Shown here piece by piece: positions 53,128 through 64,000 of a stretch of 64,000 bases of DNA. The position numbers and the translations under genes were made by a program. The stretch's first letter is position 1, and each line of letters opens with the position of its first letter. The stretch spans positions 62,001-126,000 of the forward strand of contig JAHLKC010000071.1 in assembly GCA_025449115.1 (NCBI GenBank), read 5' to 3'. This stretch comes from Chytridium lagenaria. Taxonomy: Eukaryota; Chytridiomycota; Chytridiomycetes; Chytridiales; Chytridiaceae. The notes under the pieces were generated by a model that worked only from the letters and a program-made list of their open reading frames with translations, did no database searches and was not told the DNA's origin.

Positions 53128-55509
53128 CTACCACTCGTCCATCCTCCTGGCCTTTACTGGAGACGTGGGACCCATGGTACCAGTATGAAGACCTGACGTC
53201 GCGACGTTGGTACTAGAAGTGATAGATTTCCCGCCACCAAGTCCTTGAACTAGGCGCCGGTTGTCCTGGATACCTTTTGCGAATTTGATGATCTAGGAAA
53301 TGATTTCAAGTCAGATCCAGGTTTCCAAAACAATATATATATATAAAACACTCACCATATTCCAATATGCGGTTTGCATAACCCCCAATTCCCTAATGAA
53401 ACTTCTCTTTTTCCTGTCATCACCCCTGAGACTCCCAAAGTCAAATCTCGTCACCTCCTCCATGTTCTTTGCGAGCCTCTTGAGCGGAGCCGCGATGGTG
53501 TAGTAAGTGACAGGCACCGTCAATAGCACAAACGCTAAAACGACGCCAGCGCCGATGATAAGCATGTTCCTGGTATTCGAGTTTAAGCGATCCCTAAGTT
53601 GCACGCTAGTTGAATCGATCCCGATGGTGTAATCACTCAAAGGCGCGCCAATGAGGAGGAATAGGCTAAGCCCATTACCCATATCCACGGTCTTGAGGAG
53701 AAGCCTGAGGGAACGATTCGCGTCGCCAGCTTGGGGTACAGTGTAGTTGGAGTTTCGAGGAAGTTGAGAAAGATCCAAACGTTGCTCGTTTCCAGAAATC
53801 TTGCCCTTGTTGGGGAGGCTCGAGAGAACATAGTCCAAGGCTGCCTTTGAATTCGGGTCTTCCAGCTTATCAATGAGCTTGAGGGATGCCGAAGTGCCGG
53901 CCTCAATAGTGACCCTCTCACTACGAACACTAGATCCATAAAGGTTTCCGTTGACATCAAACACAACGGCGAACCCGTTAGCGGTGAGCGGGAGGAGGTT
54001 CAGCTGGGCTTTGAGAATACCGAAACTCATGTCAGAGGCGAGAACGCCAATCGGGCGGGATGAATCGTTGCGGTTGAAGATTTGGACGGCGGCGGTGATG
54101 CCAACGTCTATTCTGTTAGCAAAAACGTAAGGGTCGGTCCACACAGGGACGGAGGTGGAGCGGCTGGTTGCGTTGAGGTACCAGGCTCGGGTGGAGACGT
54201 CGAAAAATGCGACTTCGTAAGCGTCGCCAGTGATGGAGCCTGAATCATCAAGATTATATTTGAATCGAATTTGAGAGCGGGTGTCTGCGGTCATTGCCGA
54301 AGGACAGGTTTGCGGGCATCTCTACATGCAGATTCATTATGTCAGTCAATGGAAAGTGTAAGGGAGAGTGTAGAAATCCGAACACAGGCAGACGACTCAC
54401 CGAGTTGGAGTTGTCATCCATCAGATCTACACCATAGAGAGTAGGAGTGGCCGTCTTATTAATGACCCTCACACCAATAAAGTCCTTTGTCGTCGTGTCT
54501 CCGTAGTAGATCAACGATACTGCGTCATAACCCTTAATTTGCTGATAAAAGTGCGGCCAAAGACGGTCATAGTTCGTCATGTCCACAAAGCCCAACCCAT
54601 GGATCCTCGCCGTCTCCTGTATGGCGAGCATGGGACCAGAGACAGTCTCATTTAGAGAAATGGTGACAATGTCGGCGATACGTTGTTGGATGTTATCAGA
54701 GAGCGTTTTGATGGCGTCAATGCCAGAGTCTATGCAGATGTTGTTTGAAGTGGAGGTGTTGGTGGTGGACACGATGACAGGGCGGCAGTGATGGCATGCA
54801 ACTATTTGATGAAAGTAGAATATAGCGAGTCCACGTTAATTCGAGTCGCGTAAAAAGCGCGTAGAAAGCGTGAGAAATGAAAAAAGACGTGTCATGTTTC
54901 AAGAATTCCGAGTTTATAAGTGTTGTCGCACAATGTACGACCACACTTTCCCATTTTTTTCGAGGTGCTGCGCCTTTGAAGGGCAAGTTTACACCAACTG
55001 GGCGGGCGTGTCCGTCTTCCTCCTGCAACCTCTACCCTGCCCTTAACTTCTGTCTGACCGTGGACACCCCAAACAATGAAAGTAATGGTGGAAAGCGGCG
55101 AGATAATGATGAGACGATGGTTGTAACCGAGGGGCAGACGGGGGATGAATGTGGGGAGAGATGCCCTCAATACGTCATAAGAAGGATCCAGCGATTCCAA
55201 CGGAGATATTCCAGCATAGAAATAGAGCCCCCTACAAGCATCCGAAAAAGCATCCCATCCATAATCAAAAGAAAGTAACCGGGCATGCAAACAAAAGTCG
55301 ATGGCAAAAACAACGTTGATAGCCTCACCTAAAAAAGATCTCCAACGTCACTGCAAACGAAAACGGAATGGAGAAAGCGGATGGCGGTTTAGCACGAACG
55401 CTGCTGTCATCACTCCCACCCTATCAAAAGCATTTAGCATTCAGCGATACCACTAAACCAACGAATGGCGACTCACCCAGCTATCACTATCACCAGTGTT
55501 CTGCCTCAT
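53128..55509 (-). CDS. dCache-type membrane receptor without output domain (paralogue B)
   Basis: This is the same architecture and exon layout as paralogue A. Exon 1 (start 55509) is MRQNTGDSDSW; exon 2 reads GGSDDSSVRAKPPSAFSIPF and SFAVTLEIFFR, the first membrane helix. The sensor has TSTSNNICIDSGIDAIKTLS, IGVRVINKTATPTLYGVDLM, MTADTRSQIRFKYNLDDSGS and VDVGITAAVQ-like NRIDVGITAAVQIFNRNDSS. Helix 2 is MLIIGAGVVLAFVLLTVPVT, then AAPLKRLAKNMEEVTRFDFG and KGIQDNRRLVQGLGGGKSIT. It ends RRMDEW, stop 53128-53130. One base is missing near 54773. It carries a 13-residue insertion (SLPNKGKISGNEQ) relative to A. Again there is no catalytic output domain. Confidence 0.8.
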
Positions 55510-56417
55510 TGCTTCAACAACAAACGCTTCGTAATGTCTATGCGTCTATGGATCGCCTTCCAAAGAAAAACGAGGGTGTCTCAGTAAACTGACACTCTAT
55601 GGCAGTAAGTAGGGAAAGAAATGAGAGAAAAGCCCGTCTATCTATGTATGTTTATAACTTTTTAAAAAAAAGACTTTCGGGTAGTTGAATAATCAAGGAC
55701 TTGTACTTCTATCCCTGAAAAAAAGATGCTGTCTTTTTTTTTTTTACTGTGGTCTTTTTTTGAGTTTTTGGATTTTAAAATATTTTCAAGACATTTCTGA
55801 GACCATTCTCATTCAAACAAAAAAAGCAAAACAAAAAACAAAAATTGGCCCGGCAATCGGCATGAGCGGATGCCCTGTGCCCAATCTCATCGCCTCCATG
55901 TGTCATCGGCCCAGTAATATTATTTAAGACAATACACAAACAATAATACAGGGATACTTGAAAATCGTGGAATAAAAAGGGTGTAAGTTATGTTACTGAC
56001 ATTTTACTTCTTTTGAAGTGGTATTTTAGACTTCTAGTTACATCAGCGTCTTTAAAAAGGGACATGAGGGAACCGTCTCAGGGTCAATGTCTCAATCCGA
56101 CACATACAGCATTATTAGGAAATATATCGTCAACAACAGAAAAAAAAGATGGTAACGTCCGACAATAGGCGATAAGCCTTCCAAAAAAACAATGGAAAAA
56201 TAACAAACAACAGAGTATAGATAGAAACGGTTAAAATGAATAACTAAAACAAAAGGTCAGGGGAAACGGGAAGGAACAAAAAAAATAATAAAATGGAATG
56301 ACAACATAAACTTGAAAAGATATCAATACATGAATTAAGGCTCAGTAATAACGCCCATACAAACAAAACAAAACACCAAACAAAAGGTTGAAAAGCGTAA
56401 AGAATTCTAGAGGCTTG
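55510..56417. other. Intergenic stretch, nothing recognised
   Basis: About 900 bp lie between the receptor B start and the 3' end of the MAPKKK gene, both minus strand. The sequence is A-rich from 55960 to 56400. No conserved frame or RNA gene was found. Confidence 0.5.
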
Positions 56418-59400
56418 TTAAACTTTCGTCTCCACCGCCAAAACCCCATCCACCTCCTCATCATACTCCTCCAGCTCGTCCTCAAAGTACGACGCCCCCT
56501 TCAATCGTAAGCGACATGGTGGAACCCGAGTTGGCAGTCATCGCCGACCCCTTCTTTTTAGGTTTGCTCCCATTCGCTCATCCCCATCTTCATCCACATC
56601 ATCGTCCTCATCTTCCCTCCTTCCTCATCGTCTTCTTCATCCTCGTCATCCTCGTCCTCATCTTCCTCCATGTCAATGAGACGCTGCTCCTCCATTCGAG
56701 CCATGCAGTCCGTAAAGTCAAAGTCACGAGGGTCAACATCCGAAAGGGGTGATAAAGGAGCTGACTCGCGTAGGTCGTTCATCGGGTTCACTAAAGGAAG
56801 AAAAAGTATGTGGTATTAGTATATTAATAGAAAGAACAGCTAAATCCAAAAGTAAAACATAAAATCAAAGCAAAAATACCCACATTGTAAAACATTTCGC
56901 CAAAAATTCTCTCGCGTGTCCCTCCAACATAGCCTCCGGTATAGGCGGCGCGTTCTCCTTCCCCAACCACATCGTCTGCATCTCATCAAACTGCTTCCAA
57001 GGATGATTTCCCGTAAACATCTCCAATGTCACACATCCAAGTGACCAGATATCCACCTTTGCAGAATAGCCCTTGGCCTTGATGACTTCAGGTGCCATCC
57101 AATAGACTGATCCCTGAAGTGACATACGCGAGTTCAGACGGTACGCCATCTTGTATTCGTTCTTCTTGGATATCCCAAAATCTGAGATTTTGGCAACACC
57201 TTCGTGGTCGATGAGGACTGTATAACAAGCTTCATTAATTATCGCGTAATATTACATTTTTTTTAAATAGAGGGGGAACGAGAAATGGTGCTTGTGCTAA
57301 ACACAGTCGAAACACGAATGAAACCAAGTAAACTTACTGTTGGCGCCCTTGATATCACGGTGGATAATGCAACGCTCGTGAAGGTACTCCAGCCCAGAAA
57401 GAATTTGGCATGTGACAGAACGTACAAGTTCCTCCTCAAGCGGTCCATACCTTGACAACATTGACGCAACCGATCCACCATCAACATACTGCAAAAAACA
57501 CTAACAGTATTAACCTCAACATCAAATCCTGTAAATTCATAATAAAAAAAAGAAAGAAGAGTTAGCACCCTAACACCCAAACTTTCACCTCAAGCAAAGC
57601 CACTGTATGTAAAAAGAAGGGGTAAAAAGAAAATTTACCTAAATACTGCACAACATTCTGATGATCCAACTCCCTTAAAAGCAACACCTCCATCCTCAAT
57701 GCATCCACCATCTTTTGTCTCAATCCACTCCCATCCGCTCCCCCATTCACCCCATTCGGTCCCCGTCTCTGCACAACAGGCACAAGCTCAACCTGTTTCA
57801 CCGCCATCACCTCCTTAGTCGTCAAATTCACACCAAAATAAACCTTTCCAAAAGATCCCTTCCCAATAAGCTCTCCCCGCATCCACGATATATGAGTCGG
57901 CGCTTCATCGTCCGGCGTAAACACTGGCGCGTCACTGCCAAACGTTGCGGCGGCAGATATCGAGGGTCGGTGGTTTTCGGTGGTGGTGGAAGGCGCGAGG
58001 TCACGGGATCAGTAGAGACACCTTCAGAGGATGATTTTTCTGGTCGGGGAATCGTGATATTGGGATGTGCGGGAATAGCGTGATGCAGGTGTTCAAATGA
58101 GGTTGATTTTCGGTTCATCTCCCTAGATGTGTCCACAGGTTCCTCCACAGGGGGTTCCTCCTTGACTGGGGCAGCCGGCGCGTCCTCCTCCACATCCCTC
58201 TCAATCTCCTCCATCGATGTTCTCATCATCGTCCCCTTCCGCACAAACAAATGCTCCGGTTCACTCCCAATCGACCCCGTCTCCGCTACATCCATCTTCC
58301 CAGTCCCCTCAAACCTCAATTCCCTCTTCCTCCCCAAAGTTGTCTTCTCAGCCCCTCCCCTCATCCTCATCCGGCACACTCGCCTCCAACAATACCATCC
58401 GTCTCGCCTCCCCCTCCTCCATCGAGACAGCAGACGACCGTCTCCTTAACGACCCGCCAGTCGACGCCGAACTCCATCGATGCCGTCCCACTAGGTCTCC
58501 GTTTCGGTCCCTTTCTCAACCCCCCACTCGTCACCCCTCCTCAACCTCACACTCCCCTGTCTCGTCATCTCCTCCGTCTCAGTCGGCGACGTTGGTAACG
58601 GAACAGGTACAAACCCTTTAAAACTCAACGTCCTCGAAAGTCGATCATCAAGCGTAAACTCCCTCCTCCTCAACTTTGCCGCTCTCATCTGCTCAGCCGT
58701 CATCTCCTCCCCTCTTCATCAGGCGGAATAACAACATCCCAGGCGGGACCCAATCTCCGCATCCCCCTCCCCAGCCTTTGGCGTCACAACCTCCTCCTCC
58801 TCCTCCTCCTCTCACTCATCAAATCAATCCCGAAAACAGCACTCGCCCTCCTCATATCTCCCCTCCCTCCTCATCCGTCCCATCCTCATCCACCTTCAAC
58901 ACAATATCCTCACAGACCCCATCATCTTCCTCCCCGTCCCCTCGGCGTCACAGACCCCCGTCCCAACACTCCTCAACCTATCCAATTCCTCCCGATTCCC
59001 ATCATCCAACACCGTCGCCGCAATCGACGAAACTGGCGAATGCGACGGCTCCTCCGGTATAGCACTATAAACCCTCCAGTCTTCATCCTCGTACTACATC
59101 TTCTCGCACCAGGACCTCAACAGGCGCAGCAGCTAACAAAGCCGGCGCCCATAACCTCAAACTCCGTCTCCTGGCAGCCTTCTTCTGCTCTCTCGTCCAT
59201 CCCGGATCCTCGGGTGACAAAAACAAGCCCCCACTCGCCCTAAAATCGCCATCCTATCCCTCCATTCATCTGTAACAGATCTTCCACCACTCACAGAATC
59301 ATTTTCCTCCCCTCCCTCCCCCTTCCATCCAACATTGGCAGCAACAGAATCAATCGACAATCGATTCGACTCCCCACTATCCTCCTCAACCATCTCCTCC

Positions 59401-62400
59401 CCAACATTACCCCTCGTCGACGCCACACTCGTATCAGAAGGCTTCCTCACCGCTACCCCAAAACTCTCCGTCTTTCTCAACGCCACACTCTGTCGTCTCC
59501 CATACGACGTCTTCTGACTCGCATTCCTCGACGTCCTCCGTCTCGTCATCGCCTGCTTAACATCATTCCCAATCGAACTAATCACATCCGCAGTCACGCC
59601 ATCCCCACTCAACAACGACACATCACTCGCATAACTCACAGGTCTCTTAGCCATACTCCTAGCAAGCAACGCGCTCCCCACAATCGATGCAAAACCGTCC
59701 AGAAGCAGCGGGTTGAGACGGTGTAGTCGTCGTTGTTGTCGTCGTCGTACTTGTTCCAACAGCTCCCCAAGACTCGGGAAAAACACCTCCAAATTCTCAC
59801 AAATCACATCAGACGACGGTCTTTCCCCAAAGAAACTCGCTGCCGTCGTGTCCAACGTCCCCGTTCGACTACTCAACCGTCTAGGCATCGTCTGCGGTCG
59901 AGCCCGATCATCCCCATTTTGCCCCCTCGTTCTCAAACTCCCCACCGCAAGCGGTAACGCACCCCAGGTCCATCCGTTGGAACAGGACTCGCCCTATGCA
60001 CCGAAATAGTCGGCCCCGCCCTCGAATGACGTCTCCGTGACCCCCTCTTCCCTCTCGACGTTGTCCTCACATTCTCCATCCCTCTTCGAAGACTCGCAAT
60101 CTCAGCCTCATCCGCGTCCTCCACTTCTACGCGTTTCTTGAGCACAAGATGCATCTTGAGGTTCACGTTCGGTGATCGACAATGTCGAGAAGTGTTTCAT
60201 CGTCAAGTGGGTTGGTAGTGTCGAGATGACCAGAAACGTTGAGCCCGAAGAGTGCATAGAGGTTACGCTCTTCAGGGGGTAACCGAAATTTATGAAACAC
60301 GGCTTCTCGTATCGCTTGACTGTCCATGTACATGGATACATCAATAATCCGAGACTGATGTCCAAGCGACGAAACCTTGATACACTATATACAAAAGAAA
60401 CCACATTAAACTTAGTATCTTTCACATAAAATCACTTTATAAACCCACCTTCTCAAATATCGGCGACACCGACGACCCCCCCGGTGAATTGGGCGACCCC
60501 CCATTTCCACTCCCTCCTCCATTCCCCGGCGACAAATTCATCGCGGTCCCCGAACTCGGCGTCAACCCCGCAGGCGGCGAAGTCTCCCCACCTCTAAACA
60601 ATCCATGAAAAAACTCTGCCCCTGTAGTTGACGCCGACCCTTGCGACAAACTCGTCGACCTCGGCTTCCCCTCCCACGCCGTCCCCGTGGCTGCAGCCCC
60701 AAGATTGGACACAGCAATATGAAGTGGATGTAAGGTTGTTCTCGATGCAGCGTCAACGGGGATTGGGGGTGCGGAGGGCACATCGTCGGGTTTTGGGGGA
60801 ACTGAGGGACGGCGTTCCAATGCATCGTCTGGACGCATGTTTCTGGGGAGAGATGCGGAACGGACGTAAGGGTCGTCGTCGTCGGGGATGTTGAATTGGT
60901 CGGATGGGTTGGATTGGTTGCGTTGGAGGATGGATTGGTATGGGGTTGTTGGGGTGATGGGAGGGGGTGTTGGGGATGGGGAGGGTGAACCTGCGTGTGA
61001 ATTGTTGTAACGATATATGGAGGATGGGGATGGTGGGGGGTGTGAGAATTCTGTTTTCTGGGGAGACAGTGGACGCCCACCGCTTGGACTTTTTGTGACT
61101 GCGTATGAGGTGTCTCCCGTTAAACTCGACACGGATGATTGGTTTCGGAGTTGATGATGATGCTGTTGCTGTTGTTGCTGTTGTTGTTGTTGTTGTTGTT
61201 GTTGCTGCTGCTGTTGCTGCTGTTTTGTACGGCGTTGACTAAAGAAATTCCTGAGCCCCGATGACAGACTTGAAGAAGGAGGCGCAACAGGGGGTTGGGT
61301 CAACGCAGCGCCTCCAGGGGGGATAGCGGACGGTGTCGTAAGCAAAGGCGATGACACGGAAGTCGCCAATCCCCCATGATACTGTTGTTGATACATTTGT
61401 TGAAAATGCGCCGTCATGATCGGTGAAGACTGTGGAGACGCTGAGATGGATGATGAAGAATGTGAGAAAGTCTGGGCTTTCAAATTATCATGGCTCTTGA
61501 TAGGTCTTGTATGGCGATTAGATTCATCCGTCTTCCCCATCAACGTGCTATCTACGCTCATCAATTTCTTTGGTTCATGATGATGTCGTTCATGAGGAAC
61601 AGACGGGAGTGCTTTCCCTTGTCTACCGCTCAGATTCGGCATGGAGTTGGATGAAGGCATCCCTGATGGCGGGGACGTGGGGACCGATAACGGTGGTCCC
61701 CCTCCCAACGCATTCCCAGCCATCCCTCCCGCCCCCAATGCAACGGCGTCCCCACTGAAGAGCTGGACGAACTCTGCGGTCCCGTTTTCGTGAACAACGA
61801 AACCTTGCAGGAGGTGGTGGATGCTCTTCCAACACATCTGGGTCAGGTGTTTTCGCCCGACGATGGGGTACGGTTGGGGAGACGGGTGCTGAAGAGGGAG
61901 AGGGGATGTTGTACCGTGGATCAGATGAAGAACGACCCAATAGCCTTTTAATAGACTTAAAAAGTCGATGTTGGTCTGTTGGTGATGAGATGCCGAGTTG
62001 ATTGAGGGTTTCCGGACCCATGTTGACGAGATCCTGTCCTGTTACATGGTATTGAGAGAAATATCCACTGAACGCCCCCAACCCGTTCTCATGTAACCAA
62101 GTCACCACCATCGCCTCTGTCCATTGACTCACAAGCTGTTCATAAGATTGCGTTGGGGGGTATCGCTCCGCACCTCCCGATAAATTCCGTTGATGTCCGC
62201 TTCGCACTGGTGCCAGTATCCCAACGCTTTCACTACGATCCCGACGTTGTGGGGAACGGCGGGGGGTTGTTGGAGGCCTATTGCACCCATGTTGGAGAAG
62301 AAGGTAAAGTCTCGAGGGGAGGTTGGGGATTTGATTTCGATGGAGGAGTTGGAGGTTGAACGGGTGCGACCAGAGTTGGGGGGGTGTGATGATGGGTTGG

Positions 62401-62578
62401 GGGAGATGATGGAGCCGTACGGAGGGATCCGTTGATCGAGGTGGTCGGTCCATGTTTTGCGGTCAACTTGCTGTTTGTGGATTTTAAATGAATTGCCGGT
62501 TCCTCTTGATATTGACGTTGTAAGGGCTTTGGGGGTAACGCCCAACTTCTTTAAACTCAAAATAAAGAGATGACGCAA
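56418..62578 (-). CDS. MAP kinase kinase kinase, Bck1/Ste11 class (SAM, RA-like, kinase)
   Basis: This is a large multi-exon kinase at the top of a MAPK cascade. N-terminal order: disordered Ser/Pro region; SAM domain ([40 protein letters not shown]); a long low-complexity section with a poly-Gln tract. Then an RA/ubiquitin-like domain ([40 protein letters not shown]). Next is [20 protein letters not shown], a segment typical of these MAPKKKs. The C-terminal kinase has [44 protein letters not shown] and [20 protein letters not shown]. It then reads [18 protein letters not shown] and [10 protein letters not shown]. The '[13 protein letters not shown]' and 'APPIPE' blocks favour Bck1; 'SLQGSV' and the SAM+RA order also fit Ste11. 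An acidic tail ends VLAVETKV, stop 56418-56420. Start and several frames are uncertain because of indels. Confidence 0.85.
61151..61223 (-). repeat. Poly-glutamine (CAG/CAA) tract in the MAPKKK
   Basis: About 21 consecutive Gln codons followed by three His codons, encoded by mixed CAA and CAG, lie in the disordered linker between the SAM and RA-like domains. Confidence 0.9.
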
Positions 62579-63149
62579 AAGGTGATAGATGAATGAATGA
62601 TAAACGCTCGTCCAGAGACTGCAATGGATGCGCTTGACAATGGACGGAGGAGTAGGATGGGATCACTCAAGTGCAGTCCTGCAGCGTATTGTAGCTGTAG
62701 GAGTCTCTGGGACAGGATTTGGCAAGTTGCCTTAGAAAATCAGCCCAGAAACCACACCTTTTTTTTCTTTTCTTGTGTTTTTGTCCCGTATCACTTGAAA
62801 AGGCAACCCTTTCCTTTTCCCACCTGCTGCTCCGCCTTGAAACACTCTCATTTCCCCCCCCTTTCCTTAAAAATGAGCCGCTGCGCTATGACATCAAAAA
62901 AACCTGCTGTTTCCCAGTAACAAAAAAAAGCTTTTTATTTATACATACAAAGAGAGAAAAAACAGAGTAGTAGGTTGGATCTGCAAACGAAGATAAAAAA
63001 CTAGGAACAAAATGAGCAGAGAGGTACGTGATCAGAACACCAAACATGAAAAAGAAAAGAAGGGGACCAAAATTGTCCCCTAATACATCCATCATCACAA
63101 CCAAACGTTGACCTCACCAAAGCCATAAAGAATAAAAATGGGAGAAGCG
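62579..63149. other. Intergenic stretch, nothing recognised
   Basis: This 571-bp spacer between the MAPKKK start and the PDK stop (both minus strand) should include the MAPKKK promoter. No conserved coding frame was seen. Confidence 0.45.
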
Positions 63150-64000
63150 TCATTTTCCACCAGCAAAAACTCCCATATGAAGGCGTGGGCGGAAAACGAA
63201 AGAGAGTTCCCTCAACACCATCTTGACAATAAAGGGAACTCTCACGCACACATCTATGCATGCCAGCGGCTCCTCGTTATCACTTAACCGTGAAAGATGA
63301 AGGTACGCATCGGTTCTAAATAAAGCGACAAACGTATTAGGACATGTTTAACCCCAAGGATAAACAGAAAAAAAAGAAAGAAAGAAAAAACTCACCCCAT
63401 ATCCCTCCATGCTAATCAGCCTCATGTCGCCCCCAAAATACCTCGCATACAACCGACTCAATGGCAATCCATACCCAAACCCTGCCAACGGTGCCCTAAA
63501 ATCACTCTTTGAAAACCCCCTCCTCCAACTCGGGTTTCTCCGCCGTCGTATACATATACGTCCAAATCATCGCATCCCACTCCTCGGAATTCCTCCTCCC
63601 TCATCACTAACCTTGATCGTAATATCCTCCCTCCCCCTCCGCCACCACAATCCTAATCTCGGGATACTCATCCGCATCCACCCCAAACCTTTCCACGACA
63701 GCCCTCAACGAGTTCTTAAGCAACTCGAAAAGCATATGATGCAGATGCGACGGAACGTACATAAACTCCACATCATCTTTCCCCAAAAGTCGGATCTCGG
63801 GCCCCCCCCAGAGTCCGTAAAAATCCTGACAGACCACTCGGGCATTCTCTGCAGCCTCGAGTGCGACTTTGCGGATCGACGTTTTGGTGCAGATGATCCC
63901 AACGTATTCTTCGGGTGGAACTGGGACTCACTGAGGCTTTGGCGAGGGCAACGTGTTGGCCTATGAGCATGCGGATGCCAATACGGGACATGTAGAAACG
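63150..64000 (-). CDS. Pyruvate dehydrogenase kinase, mitochondrial (C-terminal part)
   Basis: The enzyme phosphorylates and inactivates the E1 subunit of the pyruvate dehydrogenase complex in the matrix; it has a GHKL/histidine-kinase-like fold. The gene enters from the right edge with [20 protein letters not shown]. Then come [38 protein letters not shown] (the N-box with Glu and Asn), [13 protein letters not shown] (DxGxG) and [20 protein letters not shown] (GxGxPxSR). ISMEGYG is spliced to [17 protein letters not shown]. Frames switch several times between 63400 and 63900 by single-base indels. In the frame read the stop is at 63150-63152, which leaves a longer tail than usual after EEPL, so the true end may be nearer 63260. 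A branched-chain ketoacid dehydrogenase kinase is less likely but related. Confidence 0.88.

Noticed and set aside
59157..59945. Possible separate gene in the 262-codon minus frame
   Set aside because: It contains the [17 protein letters not shown] segment expected inside Bck1/Ste11 MAPKKKs between the RA-like and kinase domains, so it is part of that gene.

Overview
The window looks like nuclear DNA of a flagellated (zoosporic) early-diverging fungus, probably chytrid-like. Fungal markers are a SHO1 osmosensor, a Bck1/Ste11-class MAPKKK, a Crypton with a GCR1_C-like tail, and short GT..AG introns (43-80 bp typical, some with a TACTAAT branch site). Cilium-linked genes that Dikarya lack point to a flagellum: CFAP57, a SCAPER homologue and probably a HerMon longin protein of the HPS1/Fuzzy type. 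There is no bacterial, viral or organellar material.

Layout. 1-165: N-terminus of a membrane DnaJ-like protein (-). 406-2163: HerMon-type longin protein (+). 2233-2690: two-TM protein resembling a complex I accessory subunit (-). 3242-4182: YJU2 splicing factor (-). 4520-5814: L1-domain ribosome biogenesis factor (-). 6108-10962: CFAP57 (+). 11434-12125: mitochondrial membrane protein (-). 12170-13824: UBAP1-like ESCRT-I subunit (+). 16144-17037: secreted protein (+). 19151-21232: beta-tubulin (+). 22044-27775: SCAPER (+). 27838-28214: microsatellites. 29174-30474: SHO1 (+). 31490-34065: nine-copy array of ~285 bp derived from the 3' end of the adjacent TCD gene (33943-35853, -). 36270-37559: RER1 (+). 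38012-39701: malate dehydrogenase (+). 40502-41687: TBC protein (+). 42213-43618: triosephosphate isomerase (+). 44456-46733 and 53128-55509: two paralogous dCache-type receptors (-) with a Crypton (about 47160-50941) between them. 56418-62578: MAPKKK (-). 63150-64000: pyruvate dehydrogenase kinase (-, N-terminus outside the window).

Many conserved genes are interrupted by single-base indels in short homopolymer runs. The protein on both sides stays conserved; beta-tubulin alone has nine. The pattern is that of an unpolished assembly, so I treat these genes as functional. Exon ends are exact where I give numbers and approximate elsewhere.

Themes. Several genes concern microtubules and the flagellum. 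SCAPER, which in animals recruits CCR4-NOT to tubulin-translating ribosomes, lies directly downstream of beta-tubulin. SHO1, the MAPKKK and the two receptors are signalling components. MDH, TPI and PDK are central carbon metabolism. The most unusual structures are the TCD-derived tandem array and the paired receptors that have no output domain.
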